Part shown: one piece after another, positions 1-7,338 of the stretch
Layout: every line of letters starts with the position of its first letter
Position numbering within the stretch: the first letter of the stretch is position 1
Assembly (NCBI RefSeq): GCF_003600155.1
Contig: NZ_QWLD01000054.1
Location: 1 to 38,969, forward strand
Direction: 5' to 3'
Length of the DNA stretch: 38,969 bases
From: Nesterenkonia muleiensis
Lineage (GTDB): Bacteria; Actinomycetota; Actinomycetes; Actinomycetales; Micrococcaceae
The notes under the pieces: generated by a model
The model's input: only the letters and a program-made list of their open reading frames with translations
What the model was told of the DNA's origin: nothing
Database searches by the model: none
Translations under genes and position numbers: made by a program

Positions 1-81
1 GTGGGTATCGATGTGTTCTGGCAGCAGCGCGTCGAACTGCTCCCACAGGGGCTCGATGATGAATGATGGCAGTGCAGGCAC
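1..81 (-). mobile_element. IS5-type transposase, N-terminal fragment (cut by window edge)
   Basis: Read on the minus strand from a GTG at 81, the frame is open for 27 codons to the window edge and begins MPALPSFIIEPLWEQFDALL. From memory this closely matches the opening of actinobacterial IS5-type transposases (MPALPSSLIEPLWEQF...). A purine-rich stretch lies just upstream of the start on that strand. The catalytic DDE region would be outside the window, so completeness cannot be judged. The element's end lies somewhere before 377, but no terminal inverted repeat can be set without the other end. Confidence 0.72.
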
Positions 82-143
82 GGGTCACCTCGGGGAAGGA
101 AGGCGGCGTAGAACACCTCTTCCTTTACCGGGGCCCGTGCCTG
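75..143. promoter_or_regulatory. Stem-loop over the transposase start
   Basis: A perfect 10-bp inverted repeat (75-84 CAGGCACGGG with 134-143 CCCGTGCCTG) is extended inward by partly complementary purine and pyrimidine runs (near 92-101 and 119-133). On the minus strand the downstream arm contains the transposase GTG, and the purine-rich presumed RBS lies in the stem. A transcript entering from outside could therefore fold its start codon away, a known way for insertion sequences to damp translation from read-through transcripts. The repeat is seen directly; the regulatory role is inferred. Confidence 0.5.
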
Positions 144-377
144 TCTTGGGTCACCGACACACCACCTACTGGCGCACGCTCTTATAGGGATTAGACCGCT
201 CAGCCTTCGCGAATTCGCCTCAGCCACTTACGATTCACAGTGAAGCTCACAGCGAGTTCCCTGGATTTAAACAGTGGATAGCCTGGTCCTGTTGATGGAG
301 TAACCAGATATCTCTCCTACTCTGAATCGTTGCTAGTGGAGTGCCCATCAGGGTGATTCAGCACAGATGAGCGAGAA
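82..377. other. Intergenic region between IS end and ATP-grasp gene
   Basis: About 296 bases without a convincing gene. The first third is the leader and terminal part of the insertion sequence. The rest (about 200-377) is less GC-rich than the neighbouring genes and must hold the promoter of the ATP-grasp gene. I see no clear -35/-10 pair. A four-codon ORF (367-381) overlaps the ATG-ATG start at 378 but is probably chance. Confidence 0.5.
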
Positions 378-1508
378 ATGATGAAGGGCGTTGTGGTGGA
401 ACTCTCGGATACCTATGAATATCTCATTAAACATGACATCAAAGGTGGACTGACCAGCACCCTCATTGCCAATAGGGCGATGGTCAAAGGTATTCGAGTA
501 ACTCCGGACTCCAAACGTCGCCTCAGCATGCAGGTTGGAAAGAGCCGCATATGGTTCGACGGGGCGCGCTCTAATCTCAACAATTTACTGGCCCGTCGGT
601 GCACACGCTACAAGGACGTCACCAGTCGGCTTCTCCAGAACCATGGAGTCAAGACTCCGGACAACGCCGCTTTCTTCAGCGACCAGATCCATGAGGCGTG
701 GGCGTGGGCTTCGTACCAGCTGCCCGTGGTGGTCAAACCGCCGAACGAAGGCATGGGCAGCTCCGTACACGTAGGCCTTTCGGAATTTGCCGAGTTCGAG
801 AGAGCCTTTACGGCAGTGGCCTCGCTTTCTGAGCGGGTTCTTGTCGAACGGTTCGTTCCTGGGGTGGAGCACCGAGTTCTGCTGATCTACGGCCAAGTCG
901 CAGCAGCTGCGCGGCGAGTACCGGCCAATGTCATCGGAGACGGTACCTCGACGATCGCAGATCTGGTCGAGCAGAAGAACCAGCTGCGTACCGAATCACA
1001 GAACCCTGTTCACTATCACATTCCCATTGACGAGGTGGTGGTTCAGGAGCTGAAGAAACGGCGGCTCACCCTTGAGTCCGTCCCTGGGCACGGCCAGCAG
1101 GTGTGGCTGCGCCCCAATTCCAATGTTCACAGCGGAGGTGATGGTGTCGATGCCACTGATGAGCTCAGCCCCGAAGAGATCGCGATGGCGCAGAAGGTGG
1201 CCACCGCAATTCCCGGTCTGCGGCTAGCTGGTGTCGACATGCTTCTTCCCCGGGACGGTCACGGTGTGGAGCCGTATGTCCTGGAGGTCAACAGCTCACC
1301 GATGATCACTGGTCATCACTACCCGTGGGTCGGTCAGAGTAGGGACGCTGCGGGCATGCTGGTGGACGCAATGTTCCCGAAGAGCTCGGCGTCGAAGATC
1401 GAAGTGCCCCAGAGCCCGCCTGCAGAGGCAGCCACCACGGCGTTCAGGCGGCGGATGAGGTATTTCCGACGCCGCTGGCGTTGGTTTCGCTCCGGGGAAC
1501 TGAAGTGA
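378..1508 (+). CDS. ATP-grasp ligase, cyanophycin-synthetase/D-Ala-D-Ala-ligase-like
   Basis: The 376-aa protein carries a recognisable ATP-grasp core. There is a Lys-containing ATP-binding strand and glycine loop (K120-PPNEGMGSS, about 119-130), and an HRVLLIYGQVAAAARRVPAN segment (165-184) followed by GDGTSTI that strongly recalls the middle of cyanophycin synthetase and related ligases. The metal-binding end has E303, N305 and SSP (about 300-309). ATP-grasp enzymes join a carboxylate to an amine or thiol via an acyl phosphate; the substrate cannot be told here. The glutamate-ligase (Mur-like) half of cyanophycin synthetase is absent. The C-terminus (about 354-371) is an Arg/Trp-rich basic tail that may bind membrane or nucleic acid. 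The start is ATG 378 or ATG 381, and the RBS is weak. No partner gene is adjacent on the same strand and an IS fragment lies upstream, so it may be an acquired single gene. Confidence 0.75.
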   Translation: MMKGVVVELSDTYEYLIKHDIKGGLTSTLIANRAMVKGIRVTPDSKRRLSMQVGKSRIWFDGARSNLNNLLARRCTRYKDVTSRLLQNHGVKTPDNAAFFSDQIHEAWAWASYQLPVVVKPPNEGMGSSVHVGLSEFAEFERAFTAVASLSERVLVERFVPGVEHRVLLIYGQVAAAARRVPANVIGDGTSTIADLVEQKNQLRTESQNPVHYHIPIDEVVVQELKKRRLTLESVPGHGQQVWLRPNSNVHSGGDGVDATDELSPEEIAMAQKVATAIPGLRLAGVDMLLPRDGHGVEPYVLEVNSSPMITGHHYPWVGQSRDAAGMLVDAMFPKSSASKIEVPQSPPAEAATTAFRRRMRYFRRRWRWFRSGELK

Positions 1509-1532
1509 TCGGCGGTCAGCCGTGCCGCAGAA

Positions 1533-1548
1533 TGTGAATCCGGTCACA
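1533..1548. promoter_or_regulatory. CRP/GlxR-type binding site upstream of pckG
   Basis: TGTGA-ATCCGG-TCACA matches both half-sites of the cAMP-receptor family consensus TGTGA-N6-TCACA exactly. It is centred about 64 bases before the start point predicted from the 1571/1593 promoter, close to the class I activator position (-61.5). In actinobacteria, CRP/GlxR proteins control central carbon genes, so control of gluconeogenesis is plausible. Match seen directly; function inferred. Confidence 0.6.
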
Positions 1549-1570
1549 ATTGTGGTGCTGTTCATCTGAA

Positions 1571-1598
1571 TGTGACATCTCCGCGTTACAGTTAGCAT
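1571..1598 (+). promoter_or_regulatory. Candidate pckG promoter
   Basis: TGTGAC (1571-1576) and TAGCAT (1593-1598) are separated by 16 bases and resemble a sigma-A -35/-10 pair. Transcription from about 1605 would give a leader of some 150 bases before the GTG at 1756. I see no known riboswitch fold in that leader. Confidence 0.35.
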
Positions 1599-1755
1599 CA
1601 TCTGCTTCAGCAGGCTGGACCAGCTGGCGGAGCGGGACGGGCGCGAACAATGAGGTTGGCGTCTCTGGGCGGCAACGCCTCGCGTCTCGCCGCGCCTGCT
1701 CCCAGCCCCACGAGCAGAAGACCAGAATTTTGTATCCAATGAGAGGCATATAGCA

Positions 1756-3600
1756 GTGACCACCGTTGCAATGGGGCCCGGTGCAAAGCCGCAGGACATC
1801 GCCGAAGATGCTCCGACCACACATAAACCTCTGCTCGACTTTGTCGCCAGAATCGCAGAACTTGCTCAGCCCGCTGCCCTGCACTGGGTGGATGGGTCTG
1901 AGCAGGAGCACACCCGACTCACCGATGAACTGGTCGAAGCCGGGACGCTGACCCGGCTGACCAGCCCAGATTTCCCCAACTCCTTTGCGGCATTCTCCGA
2001 CCCGGCAGATGTGGCCCGGGTCGAGTCGCGGACCTTCATCTGTTCCGAGAGAGAGCGCGACGCCGGTTTCACCAACAACTGGGTGGCCCCGGAGGAGATG
2101 CGCAAGACCCTCAGCGGGGTTTTCGACGGATCCATGCGCGGCCGCACCATGTACGTGATCCCGTTCGTGATGGGGCACCTGGAGGCCGATGATCCCAAAT
2201 TCGGCGTCGAAATCACCGATTCGGCCTATGTAGTGGCTTCGATGCGCATCATGGCGAGGATCGGCACCGATGTGCTGCGCAAGATCGAGGAGCTTGACGC
2301 GTTCTTCGTCCCGGCGGTCCACTCCGTGGGCGCTCCGCTGGAGCCCGGGGAGAAAGACGTCCCGTGGCCCTGCAACTCGGAGAAGTACATTGTTCACTTC
2401 CCTGAATCCCGCGAGATCTGGTCCTACGGCTCGGGATACGGGGGCAATGCGCTGCTGGGCAAGAAGTGCTACGCCCTGCGCATCGCCTCGGTGATGGCCC
2501 GGGACGAAGGCTGGCTGGCCGAGCATATGCTCATTCTCAAGCTGACCAGCCCGGAGAACAAGAGCTACTACGTCTCCGGGGCCTTCCCCTCAGCCTGCGG
2601 CAAGACCAATCTGGCGCTCATCGACCCCACTTTAGAGGGCTGGAAGGCCGAGACGCTGGGCGATGACATCACCTGGATCCGTCCTGGGGCCGAAGGCGAG
2701 TTCCGGGTGGTCAATCCGGAAGCCGGTTACTTCGGTGTGGCACCGGGCACTGGCTGGCACACCAACGCCAACGCCATGCGAGCCATCGCCAAGGGGAACT
2801 CGATCTTCACCAACTGCGCGCTGACCGATGACGGAGGTGTCTGGTGGGAAGGCATGACCAAGGAGGCCCCGGCTCATCTGATGGACTGGCAGGGCAATGA
2901 CTGGACGCCGGAATCCCCAGAGCCTGCAGCCCACCCCAATGCGCGGTTCTGCACGCCGATCGACCAGACTGCCATGTTGGCACCGGAGTACTTCGAGCCC
3001 AACGGCGTGAAGCTGGATGCCATCCTCTTCGGCGGACGCCGAAAGACCACCGTGCCACTGGTCACCGAGTCCCGCGACTGGAACCATGGCATCTTCTTCG
3101 GCGCCACCTTAAGTTCGGAGACCACGGCCGCGGCCGAGGGTCAGGTCGGCACCGTCCGGCGTGACCCTATGGCCATGCTGCCGTTCATCGGCTACGACGC
3201 CGGTGACTACCTCAAGCATTGGGTGGAGGTCTCCGACCGGGCCGATCCGGAGAAGCTTCCCACAATCTTCCTGGTCAACTGGTTCCGCCGCAACCGTGAC
3301 GGCGGTTTCGCCTGGCCCGGATTCGCCGAGAACACCCGGGTGCTGAAATGGATCGTTCAGCGGCTGGAGGGAACCGGCGACGCCGTGGAGACCCCCATTG
3401 GCTTCACACCCACCAAGGACGGACTCGACCTCAGCGGCCTGGAGGTCACCGATGAAGACATTGAGGACGCGCTCAAAGTCGACCCTGACGAGTGGGCAGA
3501 AGAGTTCCGAGGCATCGAGGAGTGGTTCGACCAGTTCGGCGAATCACTGCCTGGCTCCATCCGAGCCGAGCTTGAGGAGCTGCGCAGCCGGATCAGCTGA
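1756..3600 (+). CDS. pckG: Phosphoenolpyruvate carboxykinase (GTP)
   Basis: This cytosolic enzyme converts oxaloacetate + GTP to phosphoenolpyruvate + CO2 + GDP, the entry step of gluconeogenesis. At 614 aa it has the usual length of the GTP-dependent family. The kinase-1 P-loop with the hyper-reactive cysteine is visible ([11 protein letters not shown], about 275-285, Cys281). So are the [17 protein letters not shown] substrate/metal region (about 229-245), the FGGRR segment, and NWFRRN near the C-terminus. GTG 1756 is chosen because a GAGAGG motif lies about 10 bases upstream and the N-terminus then has family-like length. It is a single-gene unit, convergent with the phosphohexomutase gene. 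A CRP/GlxR-type site about 210 bases upstream suggests carbon-source control. Confidence 0.97.
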   Translation: MTTVAMGPGAKPQDIAEDAPTTHKPLLDFVARIAELAQPAALHWVDGSEQEHTRLTDELVEAGTLTRLTSPDFPNSFAAFSDPADVARVESRTFICSERERDAGFTNNWVAPEEMRKTLSGVFDGSMRGRTMYVIPFVMGHLEADDPKFGVEITDSAYVVASMRIMARIGTDVLRKIEELDAFFVPAVHSVGAPLEPGEKDVPWPCNSEKYIVHFPESREIWSYGSGYGGNALLGKKCYALRIASVMARDEGWLAEHMLILKLTSPENKSYYVSGAFPSACGKTNLALIDPTLEGWKAETLGDDITWIRPGAEGEFRVVNPEAGYFGVAPGTGWHTNANAMRAIAKGNSIFTNCALTDDGGVWWEGMTKEAPAHLMDWQGNDWTPESPEPAAHPNARFCTPIDQTAMLAPEYFEPNGVKLDAILFGGRRKTTVPLVTESRDWNHGIFFGATLSSETTAAAEGQVGTVRRDPMAMLPFIGYDAGDYLKHWVEVSDRADPEKLPTIFLVNWFRRNRDGGFAWPGFAENTRVLKWIVQRLEGTGDAVETPIGFTPTKDGLDLSGLEVTDEDIEDALKVDPDEWAEEFRGIEEWFDQFGESLPGSIRAELEELRSRIS

Positions 3601-3661
3601 GGGGACCCCAGCCCGCTGGACGTGAGGCCGAGAGGTGTCCCCTCACCAGCCGGCCAGCGGG
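3598..3661. terminator. Two alternative hairpins between convergent genes
   Basis: Two perfect inverted repeats interlock: TGAGGGGAC (3598-3606) with GTCCCCTCA (3637-3645), and CCCGCTGG (3612-3619) with CCAGCGGG (3654-3661). They cannot both form. The first starts inside the pckG stop codon and the second abuts the stop codon of the convergent gene. Neither has a T-run, as is common for actinobacterial terminators. The likely role is bidirectional termination. Confidence 0.5.
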
Positions 3662-5122
3662 TCAGTTCGCCCGAATGATGTCCAGCACCTTATCGCGGAC
3701 AGACGCCATCAGGTGTTCGGTGTGCGCCTCACCGTTGTAGCGCAGGAAGGGCTCAGTGTTGGAGGGCCGGAGGTTGAACCACCAGGTGCCGTCGGCGGCG
3801 CGCACTGTGGCCCCGTCCAGAGTGGAGACTGTGGTCTGCGCCCCGGCAAATTCTGGGTTGCGCGCCCGGCTGATCAGATCCTCGGGAGACCCTGGTGTGA
3901 ACTCAGGAGCGAACTCTGCCAGGACACGTTCGATCGTGCCCTGCTTGTCCGCAACCTCTGAATTGATCTCACCTGAGGCGAAGTAGGGGTTGTACTCCGC
4001 AGCCAGCTCATTGAGCCCCAGTCGCTGCTCGCCGAGCGCGGCCAGCACGTGCATGGCGGCCAACATCCCGGTGTCGGCGTTGAAGAAGTCCCGGAAGTAG
4101 TAGTGGGCCGAATGCTCCCCGCCGAAGACTGCTGACTCCTGCGCCATCACCGCCTTGATGAAGGAGTGCCCCACCCTGGTCTCCACGGCGCGGCCACCCT
4201 CGCGCTCCACCAACTCCGGTACTGCCGTGGAGGTGATCAGATTGTGGATGATCACCGGCCTCTCTTCGCCCTCGGCTTTGGCCCTGGCGATTTCGCGGCG
4301 GGCCACCAGCGCGGTGACTGCAGAAGGTGAAACGGGCTCACCGAGTTCATCGATGACGAAGCAGCGGTCGGCATCGCCGTCGAAGGCCAACCCAATGTCA
4401 GCTCCGTGCTCGCGAACAGCCTGCTGGAGATCTCGCAGGTTCTCCGGCTCCAGCGGATTCGCCGGATGGTGGGGAAAAGTGCCGTCCAGCTCAAAGTACA
4501 GCGGAACGATCTCCAACGGCAGTGCCTCCAGCCGCTGACCACCCAGCACAGCCGGTGTGGTCATACCTGCCATGCCGTTGGCGGCATCCACGACCACCTT
4601 TAAGGGCCGGATCCCGGTCAGGTCAACGAGCGAGCGGAGGTATGCGGCGTAGTCGGTAAGCAGATCGGCGGAGTCCTGACTGGCGTCGTTGTTGGAGAGC
4701 TCCCCGGAATCAAGGTAAATCTGGGCGGCAGCCCGGATGTCCTCCAGTCCGGTCTCAGCGCTCAGTGGTACCGCGCCGGCGCGGGTCATTTTCATCCCGT
4801 TGTATCCGGCGGGGTTGTGGCTGGCGGTGAACACCACCCCCGGTGCCCGCAGCGTGCCGGAGGCGTAATACAACATGTCGGTGGAGATCTGCCCGAGGTC
4901 GGTGATGATCGCGCCCCTGGACGCGGCGCCGGCGGCGAAGGAGGCGGCGAAGTCCTTGGACGAAGGGCGCATATCCCCTCCGACCAGCACCCGGCTCCCG
5001 GAGAGCTCCAGGACGTCGACGAAGGCTGCGCCGACTGCATGGACGGATTCGGCGGTGATGGTGTCCCCGACGAGTCCGCGGACATCGTAGGCCTTGAAGG
5101 ATGTAGATAGATCGATACTCAC
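3662..5122 (-). CDS. manB: Phosphomannomutase/phosphoglucomutase
   Basis: This alpha-D-phosphohexomutase interconverts hexose 6-phosphate and 1-phosphate via a phosphoserine, supplying GDP-mannose or UDP-glucose type precursors for the cell envelope. The 486-aa protein shows all four family loops: catalytic serine in FTASHNPAGYNG (Ser101), metal loop DGDADR (248-253), sugar loop GEHSAHYYFRD (a variant of GEXSGHH), and phosphate loop LRPSNTEPFLRYN near the C-terminus. The GTG start at 5122 is supported by a TAAGAT -10 box 6 bases upstream, implying a leaderless mRNA. It is divergent from the 5199 gene. The mannose-versus-glucose preference cannot be read from sequence alone, so the symbol is tentative. 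Confidence 0.93.
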   Translation of the reverse strand: MSIDLSTSFKAYDVRGLVGDTITAESVHAVGAAFVDVLELSGSRVLVGGDMRPSSKDFAASFAAGAASRGAIITDLGQISTDMLYYASGTLRAPGVVFTASHNPAGYNGMKMTRAGAVPLSAETGLEDIRAAAQIYLDSGELSNNDASQDSADLLTDYAAYLRSLVDLTGIRPLKVVVDAANGMAGMTTPAVLGGQRLEALPLEIVPLYFELDGTFPHHPANPLEPENLRDLQQAVREHGADIGLAFDGDADRCFVIDELGEPVSPSAVTALVARREIARAKAEGEERPVIIHNLITSTAVPELVEREGGRAVETRVGHSFIKAVMAQESAVFGGEHSAHYYFRDFFNADTGMLAAMHVLAALGEQRLGLNELAAEYNPYFASGEINSEVADKQGTIERVLAEFAPEFTPGSPEDLISRARNPEFAGAQTTVSTLDGATVRAADGTWWFNLRPSNTEPFLRYNGEAHTEHLMASVRDKVLDIIRAN

Positions 5123-5128
5123 TTGGAC

Positions 5129-5134
5129 ATCTTA
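5129..5134 (-). promoter_or_regulatory. -10 box of leaderless phosphohexomutase promoter
   Basis: TAAGAT on the minus strand ends 6 bases before the GTG at 5122, placing the transcription start at or next to the start codon. No good -35 box and no Shine-Dalgarno sequence is seen, which agrees with leaderless expression. Confidence 0.45.
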
Positions 5135-5185
5135 TGCGGAGTGGGTACTTAAACGCGGGCCGTAGTCGCGGGCCGACCCCTGCCG

Positions 5186-5191
5186 TAGACT
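5186..5191 (+). promoter_or_regulatory. -10 box of leaderless promoter for the 5199 gene
   Basis: TAGACT is followed by 7 bases and then the ATG at 5199, so the transcript should begin at the start codon. No RBS is present. The same TAGACT hexamer recurs before the genes at 9548, 18925 and 24395. Confidence 0.5.
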
Positions 5192-5198
5192 GATCTGC

Positions 5199-6044
5199 AT
5201 GGAAATCCTCATGCTCGTAGTCCTCGGGCTGGTGGTCTTCCTGCTCGTGCGCAGGATGATGCAGCGACAGGCCCAGAAGATGCATGACCGTATGCAGCAG
5301 GAAATCACACCGGAAACGGCCCGCCGGGCCGTCTTGGCACTTAGCGATGATCAGCACAAGGCGGTGTATCAGGCGATCGCTGCTGAGGACGCCAAGCGGG
5401 CCCTGATGGTGTTCAAGGAGGCCACCGGCGCCTCGGTCCAGGACTCCCTGGTGGCGGTCCAGGCGCTCTTCCGGCATCCGCAGCCCGCTCCCTCGGAAAT
5501 CCGGTTCCAAGAGGGCTTTGACCTCAACAGCGACGGCGACGGCGTTCGCGATGAATACCTTGAGGACGCTATCGACGATGTACGTGCTGAGGTTGACTCT
5601 CCCGACGCCGTCAGTGATCCCCAGGAAGGGCCATTGGCTGAGGCGGACCCCAATACCGGGGAGATCATCGGGGAGAACTCCAACCAGGTCCCCGACGTCC
5701 CGGGTGGGAAAGAGTCGGCGAAGCCGGCCGAGGGCGATGAAGACCTCGATGCCAAGGCCCGCGAACTGATGGATGCCTCCGGGTTTGACCCCGAGCAGGA
5801 ACTGACCATTCCTGAGGACTGGGGAGTTGAGGATGAGCAGACTGGTTTTCATCTTGAGGTCCAGCGTGGTGATGAGAAAATCACGCTCTCGCACGAGGAC
5901 TTGGAGCCCTGGGTACACGATCAGCTGTACGCGCTGCTCCGTGATGACCACGTCGATCAGGCGGCCGAACTGCTGGCCGCCAACTCCCCGCTGACCGCCG
6001 ACGAGGCCCACCGTTTCCTGGTGGTCTTCAAGAACCAGTCGTGA
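5199..6044 (+). CDS. Membrane-anchored acidic protein with two L7/L12-like helical repeats
   Basis: This 281-aa protein is of unknown function. One N-terminal membrane segment (about 2-17) is followed by a basic stop-transfer stretch, so the remainder is probably cytoplasmic. Residues about 45-90 (KRALMVFKEATGASVQDSLVAVQAL) resemble the helix-turn-helix core of the ribosomal L7/L12 C-terminal domain (REATGLGLKEAK type). A similar helical unit recurs at about 235-279 (YALLRDDHVDQAAELL...DEAHRFLVVF). The acidic, Pro/Gly-rich linker contains DLNSDGDGVRDE (about 108-119), which resembles an EF-hand/dockerin calcium loop. The ATG at 5199 is fixed by the TAGACT box 7 bases upstream. The stop overlaps the start of a small membrane protein. 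Repeat and calcium-loop readings are by eye and unproven. Confidence 0.7.
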   Translation: MEILMLVVLGLVVFLLVRRMMQRQAQKMHDRMQQEITPETARRAVLALSDDQHKAVYQAIAAEDAKRALMVFKEATGASVQDSLVAVQALFRHPQPAPSEIRFQEGFDLNSDGDGVRDEYLEDAIDDVRAEVDSPDAVSDPQEGPLAEADPNTGEIIGENSNQVPDVPGGKESAKPAEGDEDLDAKARELMDASGFDPEQELTIPEDWGVEDEQTGFHLEVQRGDEKITLSHEDLEPWVHDQLYALLRDDHVDQAAELLAANSPLTADEAHRFLVVFKNQS

Positions 6045-6190
6045 TGAGCGCAGTGCAGCTGATTGCCGTCGTGTTGGTCGGTCTGACCGTGATGCTGTTG
6101 GTCTTTCTGGGGTCGGTGATGATGACCAACCGCAAAAACGACATCCGCCGGCACAGGGGTCATGGTCAGAGTCCGCCCGGTGCGGAGTGA
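6044..6190 (+). CDS. Small single-pass membrane protein
   Basis: The ATG overlaps the preceding stop (TGATG), so translation is probably coupled. The 48-aa product has one strong membrane helix (about 3-27) and a basic tail (TNRKNDIRRHRGHG), predicting the C-terminus inside the cell. No family is recognised. Tight coupling suggests it works with the membrane-anchored protein before it. Short, so the evidence is context plus a convincing hydrophobic profile. Confidence 0.55.
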   Translation: MSAVQLIAVVLVGLTVMLLVFLGSVMMTNRKNDIRRHRGHGQSPPGAE

Positions 6191-6257
6191 GACCAAAGTC
6201 ACCTCACGGGTGGGTGGGCGGTCCCTCGCCTGTTACGCACTGTCCCGGTAAGCTGTT

Positions 6258-6274
6258 TTCTACAAGCTGTAGAA
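6258..6274. promoter_or_regulatory. Palindromic operator before DoxX-like gene
   Basis: TTCTACA-AGC-TGTAGAA is a perfect 7-bp dyad with a 3-base centre. It lies just after a TAAGCT -10-like box (6249-6254) and 16 bases before the ATG at 6291, so a bound protein would block transcription. The TACA...TGTA core resembles operators of the BlaI/CopY repressor family, but the spacer differs and no such regulator is in the window. Confidence 0.5.
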
Positions 6275-6290
6275 GACACGGGAGGCTCCG

Positions 6291-6809
6291 ATGGAGACCA
6301 CGAAAACTCGCCGATCAATTGCTTCATCGAAAACCTCAGGTGCCGTGTGGTACGTGCTGGCAGCTGTGCGCATTCTCATCGGTCTGGAGTTTCTCTGGGC
6401 CTTCGCCGACAAAGCGTTCGGACTGACCTTCAGCACTGCCCCGGAGAACGCATGGATTGCCGGTGGGTCCCCGACTTTCGGCTATCTGAGCGCAGAGCGA
6501 ACTCTCCAGGATGTCTTCCAGCCTCTGGCAGACAGCGTGCTGGTCGAATGGCTCTTCATGCTGGGGCTGCTAGGCGTCGGTGTCGGCCTCACCTTCGGCA
6601 TTGCCGTGAGGCTCTCGGCGATCGCCGGCGCGCTGATGCTGCTCTTCATGTGGCTGGCGGCGTTCCCCATCGCCACCCACCCATTCATCAACTACAACTT
6701 GGTCCAAGCAATAGTGGTCCTGGTGTTCCCACTGACTCTGGCCCACCAGCGTCTGAGCCTGGCGGGCCCCTGGCGGAAGCTGACCCGCGGGTCCGGCTGG
6801 ATCCAGTAG
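6291..6809 (+). CDS. DoxX/DoxD-like integral membrane protein
   Basis: The 172-aa protein has about four membrane segments (roughly 22-42, 82-101, 106-125 and 132-150), the family-typical ILIGLEFLWAFADKAFG opening helix, and a late FINYNLVQAIVVLV helix. DoxX-family proteins are small membrane proteins tied to thiosulfate:quinone oxidoreduction or redox/thiol stress in some species; the role of this copy is not known. A GGAG RBS lies 6 bases before the ATG. It is a single gene with its own palindromic operator, which suggests inducible expression. Confidence 0.7.
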   Translation: METTKTRRSIASSKTSGAVWYVLAAVRILIGLEFLWAFADKAFGLTFSTAPENAWIAGGSPTFGYLSAERTLQDVFQPLADSVLVEWLFMLGLLGVGVGLTFGIAVRLSAIAGALMLLFMWLAAFPIATHPFINYNLVQAIVVLVFPLTLAHQRLSLAGPWRKLTRGSGWIQ

Positions 6810-7001
6810 CAGTTCTCGCGGCGCGGCATTCATCAGGAACTCGGGTTCCGCCAGGACACGACTCGGAAGATTCTCGATGGCGTAGGTCTGTAGCAGGGCA
6901 TCACGCTGCGGCTCCAGGCCCCGTTTTGCGGGTGGGAAAGTCCATGCTCAACGAACTTACGGGCCAGTCTCGTTCAGACTGATAGTACAGGGTTGCTCTC
7001 G
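6810..7001. other. Intergenic stretch, no supported gene
   Basis: About 190 bases without a supported gene. A minus-strand frame over about 6800-6900 reads plausibly like protein (ALLQTYAIENLPSRVLAEPE) but has stops upstream and no family I recognise, so it may be a gene remnant or chance. The stretch also contains the 11-bp sequence 6927-6937 shared with the end of tRNA-Ser. Confidence 0.35.
6927..6937. repeat. 11-bp direct repeat shared with tRNA-Ser 3' part (left copy)
   Basis: TGCGGGTGGGA here is identical, in the same orientation, to 9365-9375 inside tRNA-Ser. The two copies bracket the MFS remnant, the ArsR gene and the MFS gene. It may be the remnant of an attachment site, but 11 GC-rich bases can recur by chance. 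Confidence 0.3.
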
Positions 7002-7288
7002 TCAATCGTGTGTGGAGAGTTCGTCTGCTGGCTGGGTTACGGTCTGGGATGTGTTTTGCCAGGTATGAGCAGCGAGGACCGCCCCCAGTATGCCGATGGC
7101 CGCGAGACCCAGAGCGTTAGTAGTGCCGCCCATTGTGGAGTACCGTCCATCCAGGCGATGCCCCCGGTCGCGACCAGCGGCAGGATCGGCAGTGCGATAC
7201 CGCCGGTGAGCAGACCGGTGCCCAGCAGTGCGATGACCTGTGCGCTGAACAGCTTCGCGTAGGTCGGGTTTCTCAGCACGGCGATCAT
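7002..7288 (-). pseudogene. Decayed MFS-type transporter remnant
   Basis: From ATG 7288 the frame starts MIAVLRNPTYAKLFSAQVIA, an opening typical of MFS permeases that sit next to ArsR regulators. After about 55 residues the frame is lost near 7125-7135. The neighbouring frame continues with a second hydrophobic helix (TTNALGLAAIGILGAVLAAH) and a hydrophilic end to the stop at 7002. The composite is only about 95 residues, far short of about 400, so an internal deletion plus a one-base shift is the simplest reading. It lies 50 bases downstream of the ArsR gene and was probably its target. A small intact membrane protein read with a sequencing error is the alternative. Confidence 0.6.
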
Positions 7289-7338
7289 GCGTTCGGAACC
7301 TTGCCTTGCGGGTCAAGAGCAAGGCAAGGGTGGCAGGG

